Source: Bacteroidales bacterium UBA1204 (GTDB lineage: Bacteria; Bacteroidota; Bacteroidia; Bacteroidales; F082). Taken from it: 9,207 nucleotides of DNA. The number at the start of each line of letters is the position of its first letter. Position 1 is the stretch's first letter. Positions 1-9,207 of the stretch are shown one piece after another. Made by a program: the position numbers and the translations under genes. The notes below the pieces were generated by a model, which had not been told where the DNA came from, did no database searches, and saw only the letters and a program-made list of their open reading frames with translations. The stretch spans positions 1 to 9,207 of the forward strand of contig DBXU01000131.1 of NCBI GenBank assembly GCA_002310075.1, written 5' to 3'.

Positions 1-1
1 G

Positions 2-90
2 AAAAAATATCTGCGGATTTTAGGTAATCTTGAAATAGGCGACAAAATTAAGCAATCAAAACAACAAAACGAAACGAAAAAAGAAAATTT

Positions 91-106
<16 letters not shown>
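2..106 (+). CDS. C-terminal end of an unidentified convergent gene (partial)
   Basis: The plus-strand frame starting at position 2 is open for 34 codons and ends with TAA at 104-106; the gene would begin before the window. The visible tail starts KKYLRILGNLEIGD and then becomes a Lys/Gln/Glu/Asn-rich hydrophilic stretch ending in ...FQESL, a plausible disordered C-terminus. The other two plus frames hit stops early. If real, its last 16 bp overlap the 3' end of the reductase gene on the opposite strand, so the two genes converge. I do not recognise the family and cannot assign a function. The fragment is short and AT-rich, so it could also be a chance open frame. Confidence 0.35.
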
Positions 107-3207
<3,101 letters not shown>

Positions 3208-3232
3208 TATCCGATGGGTCTTTTGGATGCTA

Positions 3233-3265
3233 CAAAGATACTTTTTATCTTTTCAGGATACTAAA
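3233..3265 (-). promoter_or_regulatory. Bacteroides-type promoter for the sphingolipid-type operon
   Basis: Read on the minus strand, TATCTTTG at 3240-3233 is an exact match to the Bacteroidetes -7 consensus TAnnTTTG. TTTA at 3265-3262 is one base from the -33 TTTG box, with 21 bp between them, which is within the usual spacing. Transcription would start near 3226-3228, leaving a leader of about 20 nt before the acyltransferase ATG. No Shine-Dalgarno sequence is evident in that leader, which is common in this phylum. Confidence 0.6.
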
Positions 3266-3393
3266 CTTTTCATCATAATGCATTTATTCCTCAACCAAAA
3301 GCAACTCGTTTCCTTTTTCCTCACAAATCATCCGACTGAAAACTTTTTTCTTTTTTTTTGGCAAAATCATGACGAACGAAAAACAATAATTGA

Positions 3394-3401
3394 TAACTTT
3401 G
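3394..3401 (+). promoter_or_regulatory. Putative -7 box of the ATP synthase operon promoter
   Basis: TAACTTTG matches the Bacteroidetes -7 consensus TAnnTTTG exactly and lies 57 bp before the atpD ATG, predicting a leader of roughly 50 nt. No good TTTG -33 box sits 19-21 bp upstream; the nearest TTTG (3357-3360), at the end of a long T-tract, is 33 bp away. The T-tract (3345-3359, broken by one C) might act as an upstream activating or bent-DNA element. The leader holds three tandem TAGA units (3424-3435) followed by A-rich sequence before the start codon, as is usual for translation initiation in this phylum. Confidence 0.5.
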
Positions 3402-3434
3402 CAATTTATTCCCATCCAAAATCTAGATAGATAG

Positions 3435-4970
<1,536 letters not shown>

Positions 4971-4983
4971 TAATTAAGGTGAA

Positions 4984-5223
4984 ATGCAAGTCGAGATAAT
5001 ATCACCGAGTTCCACATTGTATGAAGGTGAAGCCACGTCCATCACTGTGCCCAGTACAATGGGACCCTTCACCTTACTCGAACACCACGCTGCCATCGTC
5101 GCCATCCTCGAAGCCGGCAAAGTCAGCTTCACCGACGACAAAGGAGAGTATCAAGAAATTGCCATTAAAGGTGGCTTCGTCGAAAACCACAACAACCAAC
5201 TGACCCTTTGCGTAGAGCTATGA
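4984..5223 (+). CDS. atpC: ATP synthase F1 subunit epsilon, short form
   Basis: A 79-residue epsilon subunit containing only the N-terminal beta-sandwich: EIISPSSTLYEGEATSITVPSTMGP at the start and GGFVENHNNQLTLCVE at the end. This domain links gamma to the c-ring in the central stalk. The usual C-terminal helical hairpin of about 50 residues (epsilon is about 130-140 residues in E. coli or Bacillus), which inhibits ATP hydrolysis, is absent. The stop at 5221-5223 is clean and overlaps the next start as ATGA, so this is a short form rather than an obvious frameshift; short epsilon subunits are known in Bacteroidetes. It starts 13 bp after atpD, and AAGGTG at 4976-4981 could serve as a Shine-Dalgarno sequence, although its spacing to the ATG is short. 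Confidence 0.95.
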   Translation: MQVEIISPSSTLYEGEATSITVPSTMGPFTLLEHHAAIVAILEAGKVSFTDDKGEYQEIAIKGGFVENHNNQLTLCVEL

Positions 5224-5615
5224 AAAAGAACGTTTTGACAAAATATTTGGCAGTCTTTCTGCTCATCTGCATCGTCTTGGACGGGATAATGCTCTGTTTC
5301 TTCGCCGAAAAACCATGGTGGAACAACTGGATGATCACCGGACCCAATCTCTTCATGATCTTAGGTGCCTTTTACTGTCATCTAATGAAAAAGAACGTGG
5401 ACGAAGGTTCAACCAAGCTTACCTGGCTCATGGTTTACAAAGGCATCAAGATGGCGCTCACCATAGCCATCCTTATCCTATACATCCTGTTTGTCAAGGA
5501 AAGCAGCAAGGCCTTTATCATCGTCACGGCAGCAGCCTACCTCGTCGCGTTGGCAGCCGAGACTTGTGTCTACAACCATTATATCAAGCATCTGAACCAA
5601 GAAAACAAAGCATGA
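5220..5615 (+). CDS. Small four-helix membrane protein in the AtpI position
   Basis: A 131-residue hydrophobic protein with four predicted transmembrane helices at about residues 8-28, 36-56, 72-92 and 97-118, joined by short charged loops (MKKNVDEGSTK, VKESSK) and ending in a basic, polar tail. It lies between atpC and atpB, with ATGA overlaps on both sides (5220-5223 and 5612-5615), so its translation is probably tied to the ATP synthase genes. In many bacteria the gene before atpB is atpI (uncI), a small membrane protein proposed to help c-ring or Fo assembly, and this protein fits in size and position. Sequence similarity to classical AtpI is not obvious to me, so no symbol is given. An in-frame TTG at 5208 would add four residues, but the ATG at 5220 with its stop-start overlap is the better start. 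Confidence 0.9.
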   Translation: MKKNVLTKYLAVFLLICIVLDGIMLCFFAEKPWWNNWMITGPNLFMILGAFYCHLMKKNVDEGSTKLTWLMVYKGIKMALTIAILILYILFVKESSKAFIIVTAAAYLVALAAETCVYNHYIKHLNQENKA

Positions 5616-6715
5616 AGAATGTTTTGAAACATAGTATCCTAGTCTTTTTCATCGCCTTGCTGACGCTTGCCCCCACCCATGGGTTTGCTCAGGACAACGA
5701 ACAGCCAAAGAAGGAAAAGTTCGACGCTAAGTCGTTCATTTTCGGCCATACGGGTGACTCCTATTGCTTCCATATCACCGAAGTGAAAGGTGAGCCGGTG
5801 TGCGTATGGTTACCCGTCATCGTAAAATGCAAGAATGGTGGCAAATGGCATTGCTTCTCTTCGAAACACGTCTGTGAACTGAAAGAAGGTGAGACCTATA
5901 GCCATAAAGGTGCCGACTTCTACATCGCCCCCATCAGTGCCGACAAATACCCCGGGAAACTGGTGGAACTGAAAGCTGACGGTAATCTCTCTCGACCTTT
6001 CGACATTTCGTTCACCAAAAACGCTTTCGGAATCTTCTTCGTCTGCGCCTTTCTTCTGGCTTTCTTTTTGCCCGCTGCAAGGATGTACAAAAAGAACCCC
6101 ATGGGCAAGCCCAACAAATACCAAGGCATGGTGGAATGGTTTACCTATACCGTCTTGGATGGCATCATCCGCCCCAATGTACCCGAAAAGCAAGTGAAGA
6201 GGTTTGCTCCTTATCTTTTAACAGTGTTTTTCTTCATCTTCTTTGCCAACTTATTTGGCCTTATCCCCTTCTTCCCCTTTGGGGCCAACGTGACAGGAAA
6301 TCTTAGCATCACCTTGGTTTTGGCTTTGCTGACCTATTTCTTTGTCAACATCTTTGGCAACAAGCACTATTGGAAAGACATTCTTTGGCCAGATGTACCT
6401 CTGTTTCTAAAGGTTATCCCCATCATGCCCATCATCGAGCTCATTTCCACCATCACCAAGCCATTCGCTCTGATGGTACGTCTATTTGCCAACATCCTAG
6501 CCGGCCACATCGTCATCATGGTACTGATGGCTTTGATATTCATTATCGGTGGCATGTATGGCGCTGGTATGGGCGGCGTGATGAGCATCGTTTCCATATT
6601 CATGACCATATTCATGACAGCTTTGGAGTTGCTAGTAGCATACATCCAAGCGTACGTATTTACCATATTGTCCTCCCTTTTCATAGGAATGGCACAACAA
6701 GAAGAACACGAATAA
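5612..6715 (+). CDS. atpB: ATP synthase Fo subunit a with N-terminal extracytoplasmic domain
   Basis: A 367-residue subunit a, which forms the two ion half-channels next to the c-ring. Residues 1-26 look like a signal peptide (basic MKNVLKH, hydrophobic core, cleavage near GFAQ). Then follows a domain of about 110 residues (27-135) with cysteines at 52, 64, 73, 81 and 88, predicted to be periplasmic. The membrane part begins near residue 138, with further helices around 199-221, 229-248, 265-282, 295-315 and 322-358. The essential arginine is R290 in MVRLFANILAGH. H299 and E339 occupy the positions of E. coli E219 and H245, a swapped pair also found in mitochondrial subunit a. The ATG overlaps the preceding stop by 4 bp. 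The frame stays open for about 99 codons upstream, but the signal peptide and coupling fix this start. E. coli subunit a is about 270 residues; the extra length is the N-terminal domain. Confidence 0.96.
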   Translation: MKNVLKHSILVFFIALLTLAPTHGFAQDNEQPKKEKFDAKSFIFGHTGDSYCFHITEVKGEPVCVWLPVIVKCKNGGKWHCFSSKHVCELKEGETYSHKGADFYIAPISADKYPGKLVELKADGNLSRPFDISFTKNAFGIFFVCAFLLAFFLPAARMYKKNPMGKPNKYQGMVEWFTYTVLDGIIRPNVPEKQVKRFAPYLLTVFFFIFFANLFGLIPFFPFGANVTGNLSITLVLALLTYFFVNIFGNKHYWKDILWPDVPLFLKVIPIMPIIELISTITKPFALMVRLFANILAGHIVIMVLMALIFIIGGMYGAGMGGVMSIVSIFMTIFMTALELLVAYIQAYVFTILSSLFIGMAQQEEHE

Positions 6716-6752
6716 ACAAACATAATCCATTAACAATCTAAATTTAAACACC

Positions 6753-6998
6753 ATGTTATTATCAACCATCCTTGAAGCGGTTTCTTACGTGCCTGGTTTG
6801 GCCGCCATTGCCGCTTCCATCGCAGTCATCGGCGCCGCTATTGGCATCGGTAAGATCGGTCAGTCAGCCATGGAAGCCATGGCCCGTCAGCCCGAAGCCG
6901 CTGGTCGTATCCAATCGGGTATGATTATCGCCGGCGCTCTCGTCGAAGGTGCAACATTGTTCGCCATCGTCGTCTGCCTGTTGGCCGCACTCGGCTAA
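6753..6998 (+). CDS. atpE: ATP synthase Fo subunit c
   Basis: An 81-residue hairpin of two transmembrane helices that forms the rotor ring. Helix 1 holds the glycine-rich packing segment IGAAIGIGKIG (26-36), the polar loop is ARQPEA (44-49), and the ion-carrying carboxylate is E65 in helix 2 (GALVEGATLF). Aligned on RQPEA with the sodium-dependent Ilyobacter subunit, the sodium ligands Gln32, Ser66, Thr67 and Tyr70 are replaced by Ile, Gly, Ala and Phe, so proton coupling is predicted. It starts 37 bp after atpB behind an A/T-rich leader without a Shine-Dalgarno sequence, so it initiates independently of atpB, and it is followed by a strong hairpin. Both features fit a need for more c than other subunits. 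Confidence 0.97.
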   Translation: MLLSTILEAVSYVPGLAAIAASIAVIGAAIGIGKIGQSAMEAMARQPEAAGRIQSGMIIAGALVEGATLFAIVVCLLAALG

Positions 6999-7012
6999 AC
7001 AAAACCCAACTT

Positions 7013-7045
7013 GCTTGGGGCTTGACCGACACTCTAGCCCCAAGC
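7013..7045 (+). promoter_or_regulatory. Hairpin in the atpE-atpF intergenic region
   Basis: The arms GCTTGGGGCT (7013-7022) and AGCCCCAAGC (7036-7045) are perfectly complementary over 10 bp around a 13-nt loop. It begins 14 nt after the atpE stop and ends 23 nt before the atpF start. The sequence after the stem (CTTAACTTTTAAAAC) has only a short T run, so it is at best a weak terminator and the downstream genes still belong to the operon. A 3'-end stabiliser, processing site or partial attenuator that raises atpE output is plausible. Confidence 0.75.
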
Positions 7046-7068
7046 CTTAACTTTTAAAACATAAGAAA

Positions 7069-7572
7069 ATGGATCTATTTCTTCCTGAAAGTGGATTAGT
7101 GATATGGATGCTCATCGGCTTCCTCATCGTCTTTGTCATCTTGGCAAAAGTGGGCTGGCCCATGATTATGGGTGCAGTTGAGAAACGCAATACCCACATC
7201 GCCGACTCGCTCTTGGCCGCCGAAGAAGCCAACAACGCCCTTGCCGGCATCGAACAGAAACGGCAGGAGACCATGGCAGCAGCCCAAGCCGAGCAAATCA
7301 AAATAATGAAGGAGAGCCAAGACCTGAAGAACCAACTTATCGAAGAAGCGAAGACACAAGCCCGCCAAGAAGCGGAGAAGATTGTCACCGACACCCGCCT
7401 GAAAATGGAAAAAGAACAGGCTGAAGCCATGGCACAGATGAAGAGCGAAGTGGTCGCCCTTGCCATTGACATCGCAGAGAAGCTGCTGCAACGCGAGTTG
7501 AGCGACAAGCAAGCACAAAGCGACTATATCGAACAAATGCTGAAAAACAACCCACCCCGCATTGAAGCGTAA
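7069..7572 (+). CDS. atpF: ATP synthase Fo subunit b
   Basis: The 167-residue peripheral-stalk subunit b. A single N-terminal membrane helix spans about residues 9-29 (LVIWMLIGFLIVFVILAKVG). It is followed by PMIMGAVEKR, the junction typical of bacterial b subunits, and then a long charged Ala/Glu/Gln/Lys-rich helix (about 40-150) that would dimerise as a coiled coil and reach up to delta and alpha. Length is normal for the family (about 156-170). Only one b gene is present before atpH, so a homodimer is expected rather than the b/b' pair of cyanobacteria. It starts 70 bp after atpE, beyond the hairpin, and is followed by atpH after 3 bp. Confidence 0.96.
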   Translation: MDLFLPESGLVIWMLIGFLIVFVILAKVGWPMIMGAVEKRNTHIADSLLAAEEANNALAGIEQKRQETMAAAQAEQIKIMKESQDLKNQLIEEAKTQARQEAEKIVTDTRLKMEKEQAEAMAQMKSEVVALAIDIAEKLLQRELSDKQAQSDYIEQMLKNNPPRIEA

Positions 7573-7575
7573 ACT

Positions 7576-8115
7576 ATGGACAACGGAAAACTATCGGTGA
7601 GATACGCACGGGCACTGTTCCAACTAGCCCAAGAGCAAGGCTGCGAAAAGGACATCTATGAAGGCTTGACGCGCTTTGCCCACAACTACCTCTTGGCCAT
7701 CACCCAATTCAACGAGGTGCTGGCCGACCCCATCGTGGCCCAAGAGGAAAAAGTGAAGCTGGTGGAAATGGCTGTCGGCGAACCCTTGCATGACACGTTG
7801 AAGCAGTTCATCATTTTCGTGGCCGAGCAGAAACGCGAAGACAAGATGTTTCTCATCGCCATGAAATACATGGAGATGTACCGTTCCAAACATAACATCC
7901 TAAGCACACAGGTCACTACAGCTACCGAGTTGTCAGAAGCCACCTACGACAAGATTAAGAATTTCGTAAAAAAAACCTTCGATGCCGATGCCGAGATGGA
8001 AGTCAGGATCGACCCGAGTCTCATCGGCGGCTTCATCCTCGATATCGAAAACACAAGGATGGACGCCAGCGTGGCAGGACAGCTGAACACGCTGAAAAAC
8101 AAGTTGAAGCAATAA
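7576..8115 (+). CDS. atpH: ATP synthase F1 subunit delta
   Basis: The 179-residue delta subunit, which joins the top of the F1 hexamer to the peripheral stalk. The N-terminal helical domain begins with the usual SVRYARALFQLAQEQG (7-22), and the C-terminal domain carries the family signature IDPSLIGGFILDIENTRMD (143-161), followed by a closing amphipathic helix (GQLNTLKNKLKQ). Length matches the family (about 175-180). It starts 3 bp after the atpF stop, so translation is probably coupled, and atpA follows after 16 bp. Nothing is missing or disrupted. Confidence 0.96.
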   Translation: MDNGKLSVRYARALFQLAQEQGCEKDIYEGLTRFAHNYLLAITQFNEVLADPIVAQEEKVKLVEMAVGEPLHDTLKQFIIFVAEQKREDKMFLIAMKYMEMYRSKHNILSTQVTTATELSEATYDKIKNFVKKTFDADAEMEVRIDPSLIGGFILDIENTRMDASVAGQLNTLKNKLKQ

Positions 8116-8131
8116 ATAAAACAATACATAT

Positions 8132-9207
8132 ATGGCAAATATCAAAGCAAGTGAAATATCAAGCATCCTGCAGATGCAGCTCCAAAACATGAGCAACAAA
8201 GTGCAGTTTGAGGAGATAGGCAAGGTGCTGCAGGTGAGCGACGGCGTGGCGCACGTCTATGGCCTTGACAAGGTGCAATCGAACGAGCTCGTTGAATTCG
8301 AGAACGGCACCATGGGCGTAGTGCTCAACCTGGAGGAAGACAACGTCGGCGTAGTGCTCCTCGGTCCCACAGAAGACATCAAGGAAGGTGAGACCGTGAA
8401 ACGCACCCAGCGTATTGCCTCCGTCATGGCTGGCGAAGGCATGCTCGGCCGCGTTGTCGATGGTCTAGGCAGGCCTATAGACGGCAAGGGGCCCATCCAA
8501 GGTAAGACCTACGAAATGCCACTCGAGCGCAAAGCTCCAGGCGTCATCTTCCGTCAACCCGTCAACCAACCACTGCAGACTGGCCTAAAAGCCATCGACG
8601 CCATGATTCCCATCGGCCGCGGCCAGCGCGAGCTCATCATCGGCGACCGCCAGACGGGCAAGACCGCCATCGCCATCGACACCATCATCAACCAAAAGGA
8701 GAACTACAAGAACGGCGACCCCGTTTATTGTATTTATGTAGCTGTGGGACAGAAAGGAAGCACTGTCGCCAACCTCGTGAAGACCCTTGAAGCTCAGGGT
8801 GCCATGGATTACACCATCGTAGTAAGCGCACCTGCCTCTTCACCTGCAGCCATGCAGTTTTATGCCCCCTATGCCGGTGTCGCCATTGCTGAGTACTTCC
8901 GCGACACGGGTCGTCATGCTCTCATCATCTATGATGACCTTTCGAAACAAGCTGTAGCCTACCGTGAAGTATCGCTGATTTTGCGCCGCCCCCCAGGACG
9001 TGAGGCTTATCCCGGCGATATCTTCTACCTTCACAGCCGTCTGCTCGAACGTGCTGCCAAGATCATCAAGAACGACGATGTGGCACGCCAGATGAACGAC
9101 CTGCCTGACAGCATCAAGGACATCGTGAAAGGCGGTGGCAGTATCACCGCACTACCTATCATCGAGACACAAGCGGGCGACGTGTCGGCCTACATCCCCA
9201 CCAACGT
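8132..9207 (+). CDS. atpA: ATP synthase F1 subunit alpha (partial, runs off window)
   Basis: The first 358 codons of subunit alpha, the non-catalytic nucleotide-binding partner of beta; family members are about 500-530 residues, so roughly the last third is beyond the window. The start [13 protein letters not shown] is followed by the beta-barrel ([14 protein letters not shown]), the Walker A motif GDRQTGKT within [20 protein letters not shown], the Walker B-like strand ALIIYDD with SKQAVAYRE, and [23 protein letters not shown]. Visible sequence stops in [10 protein letters not shown], a highly conserved region. Between LLERAA and GSITALP lies a charged segment of about 26 residues ([19 protein letters not shown]) that is longer than in E. 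coli or Bacillus and which I recall from other Bacteroidetes. The ATG at 8132 lies 16 bp after atpH behind an A-rich leader. Confidence 0.97.
   Translation, partial: MANIKASEISSILQMQLQNMSNKVQFEEIGKVLQVSDGVAHVYGLDKVQSNELVEFENGTMGVVLNLEEDNVGVVLLGPTEDIKEGETVKRTQRIASVMAGEGMLGRVVDGLGRPIDGKGPIQGKTYEMPLERKAPGVIFRQPVNQPLQTGLKAIDAMIPIGRGQRELIIGDRQTGKTAIAIDTIINQKENYKNGDPVYCIYVAVGQKGSTVANLVKTLEAQGAMDYTIVVSAPASSPAAMQFYAPYAGVAIAEYFRDTGRHALIIYDDLSKQAVAYREVSLILRRPPGREAYPGDIFYLHSRLLERAAKIIKNDDVARQMNDLPDSIKDIVKGGGSITALPIIETQAGDVSAYIPTN

Noticed and set aside
5208..5219. TTG start four codons upstream for the small membrane protein
   Set aside because: The ATG at 5220 overlaps the atpC stop in the ATGA pattern repeated at the next junction and is the more economical start.
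5315..5611. Long open frame extending atpB upstream by about 99 codons
   Set aside because: The extension lies entirely within the four-helix membrane protein gene in another frame, has no membrane or domain character, and the downstream ATG begins a clear signal peptide with an ATGA overlap.
7013..7060. Operon-ending rho-independent terminator after atpE
   Set aside because: The stem is strong but lacks an adjacent U-tract, and atpF-atpH-atpA follow closely with no recognised new promoter box.
7047..7508. Minus-strand open frames of about 150 residues opposite atpF
   Set aside because: They are antisense shadows of atpF, rich in Ser/Met/Ala from the complementary codons, with no domain character.
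9062..9127. Charged segment in AtpA as a novel insertion
   Set aside because: This position is naturally variable in length; E. coli also carries extra residues here relative to Bacillus, so it is not distinctive on its own.

Overview
The window looks like chromosomal DNA from the order Bacteroidales, probably a Prevotella- or Bacteroides-like organism; the genus is a guess. Three things point there: the F-type ATP synthase operon begins with atpD-atpC, both promoter candidates carry the Bacteroides-type -7 box (TAnnTTTG), and the neighbouring serine palmitoyltransferase belongs to a sphingolipid pathway typical of this group. No mobile element, CRISPR array, tRNA or rRNA gene was seen.

Left half, minus strand (positions 91-3207): a compact three-gene operon read in the order N-acyltransferase-like protein (GNAT fold), serine palmitoyltransferase, short-chain dehydrogenase/reductase. 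Spacing is 7 bp and then a 4-bp ATGA overlap. Together these could supply the three chemical steps of dihydroceramide synthesis: condensation of serine with a fatty acyl thioester, reduction of 3-ketosphinganine, and N-acylation of the long-chain base. The SPT call is strong. The reductase and especially the N-acyltransferase roles are inferred from context. At the far left edge, an open frame on the plus strand (2-106) looks like the tail of a convergent gene whose end overlaps the reductase gene.

Middle (3208-3458): a 251-bp divergent promoter region. It has a minus-strand -7 box about 25 bp before the acyltransferase start and a plus-strand -7 box about 57 bp before atpD, with a long T-tract between them.

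Right half, plus strand (3459-9207): the F1Fo ATP synthase operon in the order atpD, atpC, a small four-helix membrane protein (AtpI-like position), atpB, atpE, atpF, atpH and atpA, the last cut by the window edge. The F1 beta and epsilon genes lie upstream of the Fo genes, and delta and alpha follow. Notable details are an epsilon subunit lacking the C-terminal helical domain, a subunit a with a signal peptide and a cysteine-containing N-terminal extracytoplasmic domain, a c subunit whose residues predict proton rather than sodium coupling, a 12-bp in-frame tandem duplication in atpD, and a perfect 10-bp hairpin between atpE and atpF. The gamma-subunit gene atpG is presumably just beyond the right edge.

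The ATP synthase operon is a recognisable lineage-typical system rather than a new one. The most interesting content is the compact sphingolipid-type operon with its unassigned N-acyltransferase.
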